Below are positions 40,158-49,109 of a stretch of 64,000 nt of DNA, one piece after another. A program made the position numbers and the translations under genes. The notes below the pieces were generated by a model. The model made no database searches and was not told where the DNA came from. It saw nothing but the letters and a program-made list of their open reading frames with translations. The stretch comes from Mesorhizobium sp. PAMC28654 (lineage in GTDB: Bacteria; Pseudomonadota; Alphaproteobacteria; Rhizobiales; Rhizobiaceae). Location: the NCBI RefSeq assembly GCF_020616515.1, contig NZ_CP085135.1, forward strand, positions 558,001 through 622,000. Reading direction: 5' to 3'. Every line of letters starts with the position of its first letter. The first letter of the stretch is position 1.

Positions 40158-40996
40158 CAGGGCTGCCGACCTTTCAGCCAGCGCTGGATGGCGGCTTCGT
40201 GCAAGGCAAAGAAGCGGTCCTGGTCGCCTTCCTTCATCTTCGAGAACGCAGTGGCGACCTTCTGCCAAGCCGGCTCGGTTGCCGGCTTCACCGTCCGGTC
40301 GATGACCGCAATGGCCTCTGCGACGTTCTTTGGCGCGTCATCGGCGGCCATGGTCAGCAGGCGGGCAACAGCGGCCTGACGCTCTGAGGGCTCGGCAGCC
40401 AGCAGCAGCAGGTCCGTTTGGCTGTCGGCGATTGCGTGAAGGGAGATGCTCTCCCTGACCGGCAGCGGGATGGTGGCGATCTTGAGGGCGTGGAAGACGC
40501 TGCGGCGCGATATGCCGAGGACGGTCTGGGCGGCCTCCGAGAAATTGAGTGCAAAGTTTGCACTCAATTCATCGTCCTCGACGATCTCGCGGGATTTCTT
40601 GCGGCCGGTTTTGCCTGTGCCGTGTTCGGCGTCATGGATGTCGCGCCAATCGGCGATGTCCCTCGACCGGTCGAGGACGGACAGCTGGCGTCGGATCAGG
40701 TTCTCGGCGATCTCGCGCTTGCGCATCTGCGCTTCGGTCGCAACCTCTTTCGGGTCGCGGATAAAGGCGTCGATCTCTGTGTGACCGAGGCCGGCGACGG
40801 CCTCCAGGCGATGCCCGCCGAGGATGAGCCGGTATGGGCTTCCGTCGGAAGTCTCGGGCACGACCTCGATCGGCACCATATGGCCGTTGCCGGCCTGCAT
40901 GTCCGCTTTGAGCGTCTCGACCCATGCTGGATCGGTTCGGCGCCGGTTCTTCGGCACCCTGATGTCGGCAATCTTGATCTTGGTCGGTGTCGTCAC
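40157..40996 (-). CDS. ParB N-terminal domain-like nuclease/regulator
   Basis: 279 residues. The ParB/Srx fold is seen in VPIEVVPETSDGSPYRLILGGHRLEAVAGLG and IDAFIRD, where the GGHR is the CTP/phosphate-binding motif of ParB proteins. A central region (RRQLSVLDRSRDIADWRD...) and helical C-terminus follow. ParB-domain genes beside MuA occur in Mu-like phages of alphaproteobacteria. It starts the early operon after the Ner-like gene. Confidence 0.85.
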   Translation of the reverse strand: MTTPTKIKIADIRVPKNRRRTDPAWVETLKADMQAGNGHMVPIEVVPETSDGSPYRLILGGHRLEAVAGLGHTEIDAFIRDPKEVATEAQMRKREIAENLIRRQLSVLDRSRDIADWRDIHDAEHGTGKTGRKKSREIVEDDELSANFALNFSEAAQTVLGISRRSVFHALKIATIPLPVRESISLHAIADSQTDLLLLAAEPSERQAAVARLLTMAADDAPKNVAEAIAVIDRTVKPATEPAWQKVATAFSKMKEGDQDRFFALHEAAIQRWLKGRQP

Positions 40997-41057
40997 GTCG
41001 GAGGTCCCCTGAATGGCGTTTGGCTGTCTGCGAATGGCTTCGCGCTAGACAGCGGGC

Positions 41058-41363
41058 TCAGGGCGCGCCCGATGCGGCGTCTAAAATGAGTGCAACTTTT
41101 GCACTTCCGCTGCGGCTGGCGGTGCTGGTAGTCTCGCGATCGTTGTGACGGCCTCTCGTGTAGAGAGTCGGGAACAGGGTTCGGAAAGGGATATCGAGTG
41201 CGGCGGCAATCGCCTCCGCACCGGTGCGGCTAGAGCCGATGATCCCTTGCCTGCAGGCGCTGGAATAAAGGCCCGCGTCTTTGGCGATCCCGGTCAACGT
41301 CATGCCACGGCGCCGAAGCTCGGCATTGATGGCGTGACGGTCCCACACCTGAGGCATGTTCAT
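41058..41363 (-). CDS. Ner-like DNA-binding regulator
   Basis: 101 residues from the ATG at 41363. MNMPQVWDRHAINAELRRRGMTLTGIAKDAGL then CRQGIIGSSRTGAEAIAAALD and RTLFPTLY is the Nlp/Ner pattern (sugar-fermentation-stimulation HTH family). In Mu, Ner shuts down early transcription and the repressor promoter. It is divergent from the repressor gene, as in Mu. Confidence 0.85.
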   Translation of the reverse strand: MNMPQVWDRHAINAELRRRGMTLTGIAKDAGLYSSACRQGIIGSSRTGAEAIAAALDIPFRTLFPTLYTRGRHNDRETTSTASRSGSAKVALILDAASGAP

Positions 41364-41426
41364 AGCGGCTCCACCGATCGTCCGGACCTTTGCAGAGGGC
41401 CGGATGGTTAAACTTTTAGACAACAC

Positions 41427-41489
41427 TAGTCGCGACTAATGTCGCACCAAAGAGCGAAAACAGCAACCCGAGTGCGAAGAAATTCGCAC
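41427..41489. promoter_or_regulatory. Operator region between ner-like and repressor genes
   Basis: Two palindromes are seen: TAGTCGCGACTA (41427-41438) and GTGCGAA-GAAA-TTCGCAC (41472-41489). Half-sites GGTGCGAA and GTCGCACC recur around 41441 and 41515. Divergent promoters must lie here. Which protein binds which site is not shown by the sequence. Confidence 0.65.
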
Positions 41490-41546
41490 GTCAGAGTTCA
41501 AAATCCGCAATCTGGTGCGAATAAGCCGCTAAGCATCGGAAAACAC

Positions 41547-42284
41547 ATGAGTTTCCCGGACGAGGCTATCGGCAACGGAACTCTGACGCATGGTCAGAGT
41601 TCGGCATCGTTCGACCTGGGCACGTTCTCAGGTCGGTTCGCCTTCGCAATCGAGGGCGAATCACCCCACGCCTTTTCACGGCGATCGGGAATATCTAGCA
41701 CCATGGTGCGAAAATACCTGGAAGGCTCGATGCCGGGGCTCGACAAGCTACTTGAGATTGCCGAGGCGACGCATGTCACCTTGGATTGGCTTGCGGCGGG
41801 GCGGGGCCAGATGCGGCCGACTGAAGGGCAGGCCAAGAGCATTATGGTGACCGGTGACGCGCCGGACGGTTTTATTGCCGTACCGAAGCTTGATATCAGG
41901 CCGAGCGCTGGCGCCGGCAGTATGGGGTTCCATGAGGATGGCGAGCCGGACATCGTCGCGTTCAAGGAAGATTGGTTGCGGCGAATAGGGATCAGCCCCA
42001 AGTTTGCCCGACTGATGGTTGCCCAGGGCGATTCCATGCGCGAAACCATCAACGATGGCGACCTAATGATCGTCGACATCTCGATCCGAGAGTTTATCGA
42101 CGAGGCCATCTATGTGCTTGTCTATGGCGGGCTAGTAAGGCTCAAACGGTTGCAAATGCTGCGTTCTGGCCTGTTGTTGCTGAAGAGCGACAACCCGCGC
42201 TATGAGACCGAGGAAGTGCCTCTGGCCGAACAGCCAGAGCTTATTATCGGTGGCCGCGTCAGGTGGGCTGGCGGTTCGATTTAG
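41547..42284 (+). CDS. S24-type phage repressor (LexA-like autoprotease)
   Basis: 245 residues from the ATG at 41547. N-terminal HTH (FSRRSGISSTMVRKYLEG, about 45-65). The C-terminal S24 domain has the catalytic Ser in MVAQGDSMRETINDGDLM and Lys in YGGLVRLKRLQM; a cleavage-site-like Ala-Gly lies near RPSAGAG. It would hold the prophage silent and could be cleaved when RecA is active. Upstream codons in frame lack family character. Confidence 0.88.
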   Translation: MSFPDEAIGNGTLTHGQSSASFDLGTFSGRFAFAIEGESPHAFSRRSGISSTMVRKYLEGSMPGLDKLLEIAEATHVTLDWLAAGRGQMRPTEGQAKSIMVTGDAPDGFIAVPKLDIRPSAGAGSMGFHEDGEPDIVAFKEDWLRRIGISPKFARLMVAQGDSMRETINDGDLMIVDISIREFIDEAIYVLVYGGLVRLKRLQMLRSGLLLLKSDNPRYETEEVPLAEQPELIIGGRVRWAGGSI

Positions 42285-42294
42285 GGGGACAGTG

Positions 42295-42561
42295 ATGGAA
42301 AGGAAGATTGTACTAGGCGTAGCTTTGGCGCTTGTCGCTGTGGGAGCATACCAATATTCGACGGGTGGGATTGGACCAAGCGTGGACCTCGTTGAAGCAA
42401 AAGCTAGGTGCTTGGATGCCGTTGCTAGGGCGCGCGCAATCCGAAACGGCGCTCCGCTGCCGCAATCCGAGACTGTTGCACTTTACGAGCTGAGGCTCAC
42501 GGATTGCAAAAGCAAACAATACCTCAGCAGCGACGAAATCGGTGACCTTTTAGGCTCCTAA
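42295..42561 (+). CDS. Small anchored protein, prophage left-end cargo
   Basis: 88 residues from the ATG at 42295, with GGGGGAC upstream. A hydrophobic N-terminal helix (IVLGVALALVAVGAYQY) is a signal anchor; the rest is helical and charged with two Cys. Co-directional and close to the repressor (10 bases), so likely expressed in the lysogen. Function unknown. Confidence 0.65.
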   Translation: MERKIVLGVALALVAVGAYQYSTGGIGPSVDLVEAKARCLDAVARARAIRNGAPLPQSETVALYELRLTDCKSKQYLSSDEIGDLLGS

Positions 42562-42628
42562 CCGCCAATGGATTGACTCTGAGGTCTGCCGTGAACAAAA
42601 TGAGAACATCCATTCAACGGAGGTTCTC

Positions 42629-42955
42629 ATGCATTTCGCCATCGATCTCGCAGAGCGGCCTAACGCCGCGGAAGTCAGCAGCTTCGTCATTCTGGCGCCC
42701 TCTGGCCAGTTTCGGACTGATAAAGCACTACGGCAGGTCGAAGCATTCCTGGCTGACAGGTTCCCCACCCTGACATTCTATGCGAACGGCGACACTCCGC
42801 CGTTCGATGGCGACTATAATATAGTGCCGATCTGCGGAGTGCCGGGCAAGGAGCCCGACTCCATAAGGATGCTCGATTACCCTCCGCGATCGCTGATGCT
42901 GGCCATAGATGCCGCTTTGCAAGGCTTTCGGCCCACCGGCCTCCCGGTCAACTGA
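42629..42955 (+). CDS. Hypothetical prophage left-end protein (108 aa)
   Basis: 108 residues: MHFAIDLAERPNAAEVSSFVIL, TFYANGDTPPFDGDYN and PPRSLMLAIDAALQGFRP. A compact alpha/beta protein with no recognised motif. GGAGG lies before the start (42618-42622). It is followed two bases later by the next gene in the same direction. Confidence 0.6.
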   Translation: MHFAIDLAERPNAAEVSSFVILAPSGQFRTDKALRQVEAFLADRFPTLTFYANGDTPPFDGDYNIVPICGVPGKEPDSIRMLDYPPRSLMLAIDAALQGFRPTGLPVN

Positions 42956-42957
42956 TC

Positions 42958-43230
42958 ATGGCCGACCGCCCTTGGAAGAGCGTTGTCGATACGCTTGGCG
43001 ATCTGCGCGAACACGGCGTAGGCCTTCGGGGCCATTGCCTCGCACCGAACGCCAGCCACAGCCGGGTGCTGGATCTGGAAAAGCTGATCGGGCTGTTTGG
43101 CGAAGATTACGTCTTCATCAACGACGAGGAGATCGGCCGCCAGTTCGTCTGCACCGAGTGCGGCCGCACTGGCGGCTCGATTACCCTCATCGCCAACACG
43201 GCGCCGACTGGCTGGTCGCCTCCGCGCTGA
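42958..43230 (+). CDS. Hypothetical prophage left-end protein with a CxxC
   Basis: 90 residues. A single FVCTECGRTGGSI suggests a half zinc ribbon. No family recognised. It is the last gene before the left-end transposase sites. Reading is tight against the upstream gene (2 bases), supporting a small operon. Confidence 0.6.
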   Translation: MADRPWKSVVDTLGDLREHGVGLRGHCLAPNASHSRVLDLEKLIGLFGEDYVFINDEEIGRQFVCTECGRTGGSITLIANTAPTGWSPPR

Positions 43231-43235
43231 CTTGG

Positions 43236-43436
43236 TGCCATCCGATCTTGCGCGGCCAAAAGCGCCGCCGCCGGTTTTGGTGCCAGATGAAGTTGCGCGG
43301 CCGGTTTTTGACCACCGGCCGTTCCGGCTTCGCCATTTCGCAGCAAAGCCCTTGTTTTCCGGGCTTCTGGCAGCTGTTCCCGCCGATTATCACCTTTTCC
43401 CAGCATTAGCCGGAAGATGCCATCCGATCTTGCGCG
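43236..43436. repeat. Three MuA-type end sites at the prophage left end (L1-L3)
   Basis: TGCCATCCGATCTTGCGCG at 43236-43254 (L3) and 43418-43436 (L1) are identical, and TGCCAGATGAAGTTGCGCG at 43281-43299 (L2) matches most positions. L1-L2 is widely spaced (137 bases), L2-L3 closer (45). The wide L1-L2 gap and the tight R1-R2 pair on the other end repeat the Mu layout. Confidence 0.88.
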
Positions 43437-43441
43437 TTACA

Positions 43442-43446
43442 CGTGG
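43442..43446. repeat. Target site duplication CGTGG, right copy
   Basis: Follows the prophage end ...TTGCGCGTTACA directly and matches 25584-25588. Confidence 0.9.
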
Positions 43447-43874
43447 CGATTCCGCCGACGCCGGTAGCGTCACCCCTGTCACGTCCTGGTGACGATCGCG
43501 CGCCTCCTGTCATGCCCACGGCAAATCCAGCTCCGGAGACCGGTGCGGTCGTGCGTTTGCGCCGGCAATTCGGCCGCCTTTCGCTATCCGGTTTCCGCGG
43601 CATGGTGGTGTCCGCGGCCAACCTTGAGCTTGATCGCGGCGTTGCCTTCCTGTTGGTGCCTGTCTTCCTTGCGCTCGGTGTGATCGGCTACTTTTCGCTG
43701 GCGGAAGAACCGGGCTTTCCAAAACTTGTCGCTGTCGTGCTCCTGACAGCATCGTGCGCGGTGGCCTCACGGTCCTACCGTAAAACCCATCTGTGTTTCA
43801 TGATGGCGCTGCTGTGCGCGCTTGGCGTGCTTGCCGCCAAGGTCGAAACATGGCGTGCTGGAACGCAGATCCTA
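43447..43874 (+). pseudogene. comEC: comEC, second fragment
   Basis: Continues the frame from the 5' fragment: AIPPTPVASPL, then DUF4131-type membrane segments (VAFLLVPVFLALGVIGYFSL, LVAVVLLTASCAVASRSY) and ALCALGVLAAKVETWRAGTQIL, where the IS630-family element enters at CTA. Removing that element restores QIL-GSEISTRLTG. Confidence 0.87.
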
Positions 43875-45021
43875 GTGGATTGATTCCAACGTTTGGTGCC
43901 CACGCCTGACGGCGGCGATGATGTTTGCGGGATCGGCCTTCCATGCGAAGGGCCTGGGCTGCTGATTATGCTCGCTGATGAAGCGGTTGATGGCGGCCTG
44001 GAGGTCGACGACGGAGTGGAAGACGCCGTGCTTGAGCCGCCGGCGGGTGAGCTTGGCGAAGAAGCCCTCGACGGCGTTCAGCCACGAGCAGGATGTCGGC
44101 ACGAAGTGGAAGGTCCATCGCGGATGCCGGGCCAGCCAGGCCCTGACTTTCGGCTGCTTGTGGGTGGCGTAGTTGTCGAGAATGACGTGGACGGCTTTGT
44201 CGGCCGGGAGTTCGGCCTCGACTGCGTTGAGGAAGCGGATGAACTCCTGGTGCCGGTGGCGCTGCATGTTGCGCCCGATGACCGAGCCATCAAGCACGTT
44301 GAGCGCGGCAAACAACGTGGTGGTGCCGTTGCGCTTGTAGTCGTGCGTCATCGTGCCGCCACGGCCAGGCTTCAGTGGCAGCCCCGGCTGGGTGGCGGTC
44401 AAGCGCCTGGATCTGGCTTTTCTCGTCGACCGAAAGAACGATGGCATGGGCGGGTGGGGAGACGTAGAGCCCAACCACGTCGTGCAGCTTTTCGGCGAAG
44501 GCCTTGTCATTGGACAGCTTGAAGGTGCGCCAGCGATGTGGCGCAAGACCGTGGTCGTGCCAGATCTTCACTACCGAAGACGCCGCGATGCCGACCGCTT
44601 TCGCCATTGCACGGACCGTCCAGTGCGTCGCTTCGTGATCGGGCGGCTCCAGCGTCAGCGCCACGACCTTGTCGACCACCCCCGGCTTCAGAGGCGCAAT
44701 GCCAGGCGGCCGGGTCTTGTCGCGCACCAGGCCATCGACACCTTCGGCCATGAAACGCTCCTGCCAGCGCCATACACAGGTCTTGGATTTGGCCGTCGCC
44801 GCCATGATCGCCACGGTGCCCAGACCATCGGCAGTCAGCAGGATGATCCGCGCGCGCCAGACATGCTTCTGGGGCGAACTTCGCGCCAAAACGATCGCCT
44901 CAAGCCGCGTCCTGTCAGATGCCGTAACGTCGATGCCGATACCTGTGCGCATCCCGGCAGCCTCGCATGCCACGCTCCAGGATGGAATCCCCGGCGGACT
45001 CCTTTGTCTCGATCAATCCAC
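43875..45021 (-). mobile_element. IS630-family element in comEC
   Basis: 1,147 bp. Terminal inverted repeat GTGGATTGAT. TA duplicated at 43873-43874 and 45022-45023; the target was CTAG, the usual IS630 site. The transposase is in two frames (ORFs at 44290-44952 and 43872-44546). Confidence 0.92.
43895..44952 (-). pseudogene. IS630 family transposase, frameshifted
   Basis: From the ATG at 44952: HTH region (RTGIGIDVTASDRTRLEAI) and DDE core beginning IVLSVDEKSQIQALDR. Then the frame changes at about 44391-44398, where GACCGCCACCCAG has one C too many; without it the frame runs on as TQPGLPLKPGRGG, HVILDNYATHK and FVPTSCSWLNAVEGFF to the end. All three acidic residues are then present. It could be a mutation or a frame change the element uses on purpose; no slippery A-run is seen here. 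Confidence 0.85.
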
Positions 45022-45394
45022 TAGGTTCCGAGATATCGACACGGCTGACAGGCCGCGTGGTCGCCCTGGACCTGATGCCGAATGGCCGCGTCCGGCTGAC
45101 GATCGATGTCCTCTCGACGGCAAGACCGACCCTGCGGTACGCACCCGAACGGGTTCGCCTTTCGGCACGGAAAATACCCTCCAACCTGACCGCCGGTTCT
45201 CAAGTCGCCGGCTATGTGCGGCTGCTACCCCCCACCGGTCCGGTGCGGCCGGACAGCTATGACTTCTCTTTTGACAGCTATTTCGCAGGCATTGGCGCCA
45301 GCGGCTTCTTCCTCAGCAATCCGACCATTGTTCCTTCCGACGAACTGCCGCTCGCTTCCCGCATTTCGTCAACGATCGAAAATGCACGCGAAGC
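45022..45394 (+). pseudogene. comEC: comEC, third fragment
   Basis: Runs from GSEISTRLTGRVVAL through VRLLPPTGPVRPDSYDFSFD to ENAREA, part of the ComEC OB-fold/DUF4131 region. At 45394-45395 one A is missing: GAAGCATCGCC instead of GAAGCAATCGCC. Confidence 0.85.
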
Positions 45395-46966
45395 ATCGCC
45401 GATCATATCCGCGCCAGTATTGGTGGGGCGGAGGGCGAGATTGCCGCCGCGCTTATCGTCGGTGTTCGCGCCGGAATTCCCGAAGAGATCAACGAGGCGA
45501 TGCGGCGCACCGGCATCTATCACGTCATCTCCATTTCAGGGCTGCACATGGCGCTGGTCGCCGGTACCATCATGATGTTGATGCGCGGTTCATTCGCCCT
45601 GTTTCCGGATTTCTGCGCGCGTCGTCCGGTCAAGAAATACGCAGCCGCGGCCGCGCTTGTCTCGATTGCCGCCTATCTGGTCATTTCCGGCATCGTGGTT
45701 GCTGCCGAGCGCAGCTTCATCATGCTCTCGGTAATGCTCATAGCCGTGCTGTTTGATCGGGCGGCACTGACAATACGCAATCTCGCAATATCAGCCATTG
45801 CCGTTATCGTCGTCTCGCCGCATGAGGTGGTCGGCCCGAGTTTCCAGATGTCCTTTGCAGCGACTGCTGCCCTGGTCGGTGCCTATGCCGGCTGGTCCGA
45901 CTACCGCGCCCGCAAGGTCAGCACGCCGCCGCCGCGACGGTCGTTGCCCGGCTTCCTCATACGAAAACTGCTGCTGGCGACCGGGGGCCTCGCGATGACG
46001 TCCATCATTGCCGGAAGCGCCACCGCACTCTTTGCGATATGGCATTTCCAGCGCGTGTCACCGTTCAGCCTGTTTGCCAATCTGGCCATCATGCCGATCG
46101 TATCGGTGATCGTCATGCCCTTTGCGGTCTTCAGCGCGCTGGCAATGCCATTCGGAGCTGATGGGCCATTCCTCTATGTCATGGGCAAGGGCCTGACAGC
46201 GATGATCGCGCTGTCAGCCTGGTTCTCCGAGCGTTCGCCGATCGACGCGGTCGGGTTGATTTCGCTGCAATCCGTCTTGCTGGTGACAGTCGCGCTGACC
46301 ATCGCGACGATGGCGACAACCTGGCTGCGGCTGGCGTCACTGCCGTTCGCGCTGGCCGGCCTGCTGACGATTTCCGACACGCGCGCGCCGGATGTACTGA
46401 TTTCGGAAGATGCGCGGCTGGTGGCGTTGCCAATCGGCGGTGGCGAACTCGCAGTGAACCGGGAGCGCCCTAACGAATTCACCGCCGACAATTGGAAACG
46501 TGCGCTGAAATCCGAAACCATCGTCAAGCCGGAAAGCTTCGGCCAAAACGATCGACAATTCGACATTGCCGATGCCGCCGATTTGCCGTCGGGCGCGCCT
46601 TTCTACTGCAGTGACGATCTGTGCGTTGCCCGACACCTGTCCGGCGCGATCGTGGCGTATGTCGAAGATCGCAAGAAAGCGTGGAAAGCCTGTCGTTTTG
46701 CCGACCTGATCGTCGTTAACGACGCGACGGCCTACGACCCATGCCGCAATCCAACGGTCCTTGTCGTCACCAAACGGCAACTTGCTCGTGCGGGAAGTGC
46801 CGCTGTCTTCTTCGACCCGCAATCAGCAATTTCACGGCCGAAAATAAGCTTCGCGCTCGACAGGCCGTACCGGCCTTGGCACCAGCAACGAAAATTCTCA
46901 CGCGAGGCGAGGGGGCTGCCGCCCTATCGCAAACCAGACAAACCCGTTGCTGTGCCGGCTCAATAG
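45395..46966 (+). pseudogene. comEC: comEC, 3' fragment with competence domain
   Basis: After the frameshift the reading IADHIRASIGGAEGEIA continues to IYHVISISGLHMALVAG, the hallmark of the ComEC competence domain, then seven or so membrane helices, VVAAERSFIMLSVML and a C-terminal soluble tail. No N-terminal fragment reaches it in frame, so DNA import through this channel should be lost. Stop overlaps that of lexA. Confidence 0.87.
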
Positions 46967-47682
46967 CGCCGGATCAGCCCGACAAGCTTGCCTTGCACCT
47001 TGACCCGGTCGGGTCCGAAGATACGGGTCTCGTAGGCGGGGTTGGCGGCCTCCAGGGCGATGGAGGCGCCTTTCCGGCGGAAACGCTTAAGCGTCGCTTC
47101 TTCCTCGTCGACCAGCGCCACGACGATCTCTCCGGGACTGGCGGTGTCGGTGTTGCGGATGATGACCGTGTCGCCATCGAAGATGCCGGCCTCGATCATA
47201 GAGTCGCCCTTGACCTCCAGCGCATAATGATCGCCGCCCATAATCATGTCTGGCGGCACCGAGATGGAATGGGTCTGGTGCTGGATGGCATCGATCGGCA
47301 CACCGGCGGCGATGCGGCCCATGACTGGAATGGACACAGCGGCAACCGCGTCGTCGTCATTGCTGGCCGAAGACAAGCGTGACGGTGCCGGCTTGATCTG
47401 CCGACCCAGGCTACCCTGGATGACGCTCGGCAAAAATTTGCGCGCCGCGTTGAGGCCGGGCGCGATGGAATCGGGAAGACGCAGCACTTCCAGCGCGCGA
47501 GCCCTGTTGGGTAGCCGGCGAATGAAGCCGCGCTCCTCGAGCGCGGTGATCAGCCGATGAATTCCGGACTTGGAGGCAAGGTCGAGCGCCTCCTTCATTT
47601 CGTCGAATGAAGGCGGGATTCCGCTTTCCTTCAGCCGTTCATGGATGAACATCAGCAGTTCATGTTGCTTGCGCGTCAGCAT
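46960..47682 (-). CDS. lexA: LexA repressor
   Basis: 240 residues from the ATG at 47682. [32 protein letters not shown]. The Ala-Gly cleavage pair is in [10 protein letters not shown], the catalytic Ser in [15 protein letters not shown], and Lys in [13 protein letters not shown]. It represses the SOS regulon and self-cleaves with RecA filaments. Its own SOS box lies at 47757-47771. This is the family's usual length. Confidence 0.97.
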   Translation of the reverse strand: MLTRKQHELLMFIHERLKESGIPPSFDEMKEALDLASKSGIHRLITALEERGFIRRLPNRARALEVLRLPDSIAPGLNAARKFLPSVIQGSLGRQIKPAPSRLSSASNDDDAVAAVSIPVMGRIAAGVPIDAIQHQTHSISVPPDMIMGGDHYALEVKGDSMIEAGIFDGDTVIIRNTDTASPGEIVVALVDEEEATLKRFRRKGASIALEAANPAYETRIFGPDRVKVQGKLVGLIRRY

Positions 47683-48134
47683 GGCGGCCCCCAAGGGTTT
47701 CGAAGACGGGATCTGAAACCAGAATCGGAAAAACAAACCCAGAACAAACACTATCTGTTCCAGTTGTGTTCCGCAACCGTTTAAAGTTTAATGAATGTGT
47801 TCAGACAACGGAAACCATGTGACGTCCGCGAGGGCAGGCGCCGGGACAGGCTGCGGTTGCAAGTATCGGCTTGGCTGGATTGAAATCATTTGTGTTTTTG
47901 CCATCGGCGCCACCGTCTGCAGTCCTCGACCGATCTCACATCCAACGGAAAATAATCCATTTGAGAAGCGTTCCGCCTCGCCTGTTGGCTGGCTCAGCCG
48001 TGAACGAAACGAAGCCAAACTGCCAACCACCGGCGAGTTGCGGAGGCCCATTTCCCGTCCGCGCTGCAAGTTGACCTTCGGTGGCGAAGCAACGCGCGAC
48101 CAACGTTACCGCACATCATTGTGGGAGCGGGATT
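47683..48134. promoter_or_regulatory. lexA promoter region and gene-poor spacer
   Basis: 452 bases without a convincing gene. The proximal part holds the lexA promoter and SOS box. An open frame runs through the distal part on the plus strand but has no RBS, no recognisable family and overlaps the dehydratase gene antisense. Nothing else is seen. Confidence 0.5.
47757..47771. promoter_or_regulatory. SOS box (LexA operator), alphaproteobacterial type
   Basis: GTTC-CAGTTGT-GTTC, a perfect GTTC-N7-GTTC, about 75 bases upstream of the lexA start. A GAAC lies 14 bases before it (GAACAAACACTATCTGTTC). Confidence 0.85.
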
Positions 48135-49109
48135 TCAGGCAGCCGGGATTGCGCCAGCCAGCACCTGCGCGTAGGCGCCGGCATCAATATTGCCGCCTGA
48201 GATAACGCAGACGATATTGCCGGTCATCTGCTCGCTGCGAAGGGCGGCGGCCACCGATGCGGCGCCGGCGCCTTCGGCCACGACCTTTGCACTCGAGAAC
48301 AGAAGGCGCATTGCCTCCGTTACCTGCTCAAGACTGACGGCAATGGCTCCGTCGATAAGCTGGTTTGCCAACGGCCATAGCGCAGGCACCAAGGACGGCC
48401 CGCCAATGCTCTTGATGAAGGACGGTCGTGTCTTGATCTCGACAATGCGTCCGGCAGCCAGAGCGGCCGTGACGGGAGCCGCGTTCTCGTCCTCGACCGC
48501 AAAGATCCTCGCATGGGGGCGAAGTGCCTTGATCGCGCTGGCGACCCCGGTTGTCATGCCGCCGCCGCCGTAGGGTGTCAGCACGCAGTCGACCTCCGGC
48601 AGATCTTCGACGATCTCCACGCCGATCGTGCCATTGCCCGCCAGCACCGCCTGATCGGTAACGGGATTCACGAGCAGCTCGTCGATGTCCGGTTGTTCAA
48701 CGCCGGTAATGTAGCGCCACCAGGTCTCATGGGAGACGAAACGCACCTCTCCGCCGAGGCGACGAACCCCGTCAATCTTGGTTCGTGGGGCGTCGGCATA
48801 CATGTAGGCAGCCATTGGAATACCAAGCGCTCTTGCTGCCCAGGCCATGCCATAAGCCATGTTGCCGGAACTGACGGTCGCGACGCCATGCCTCAGCGTT
48901 TCGGCATCGCGAGACAGCAAGGCATTGAGCGCCGGCCTGACCTTGAAGGCCCCGATGGGCGACAAGGTCTCGAGCTTGAGGAATATCCTTTGATCGGCCC
49001 GGCCAAGGTCGACCTGCAGCAATGGCGTTCGCGGCAACCAGGTAGCCAACCGGTCGCCGGCGGCGGCAATCTCGTGAAGCGTTGGACGGCGCGGAGGCGC
49101 TGAAATCAT
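48135..49109 (-). CDS. PLP-dependent threonine/serine dehydratase-like enzyme
   Basis: 324 residues of the fold-type II PLP family. The PLP Lys is in LSPIGAFKVRPALNAL; VSSGNMAYGMAWAA holds the SSGN loop that grips the substrate carboxylate; LTPYGGGGMTTGVAS is the phosphate-binding Gly loop. Homologues deaminate Ser/Thr or act in ectoine use. It overlaps the downstream GntR gene by four bases. Its link to the kynurenine genes is unclear. Confidence 0.85.
   Translation of the reverse strand: MISAPPRRPTLHEIAAAGDRLATWLPRTPLLQVDLGRADQRIFLKLETLSPIGAFKVRPALNALLSRDAETLRHGVATVSSGNMAYGMAWAARALGIPMAAYMYADAPRTKIDGVRRLGGEVRFVSHETWWRYITGVEQPDIDELLVNPVTDQAVLAGNGTIGVEIVEDLPEVDCVLTPYGGGGMTTGVASAIKALRPHARIFAVEDENAAPVTAALAAGRIVEIKTRPSFIKSIGGPSLVPALWPLANQLIDGAIAVSLEQVTEAMRLLFSSAKVVAEGAGAASVAAALRSEQMTGNIVCVISGGNIDAGAYAQVLAGAIPAA

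Noticed and set aside
43871..45024. 4-bp CTAG duplication for the IS630-family element
   Set aside because: IS630 duplicates TA; CTAG appears on both sides because the element's own outer bases are G and C. The comEC frame is restored only with a TA duplication.
47795..48205. 136-codon frame upstream of the dehydratase gene
   Set aside because: No RBS, no family-like blocks, and its end is antisense to the dehydratase.
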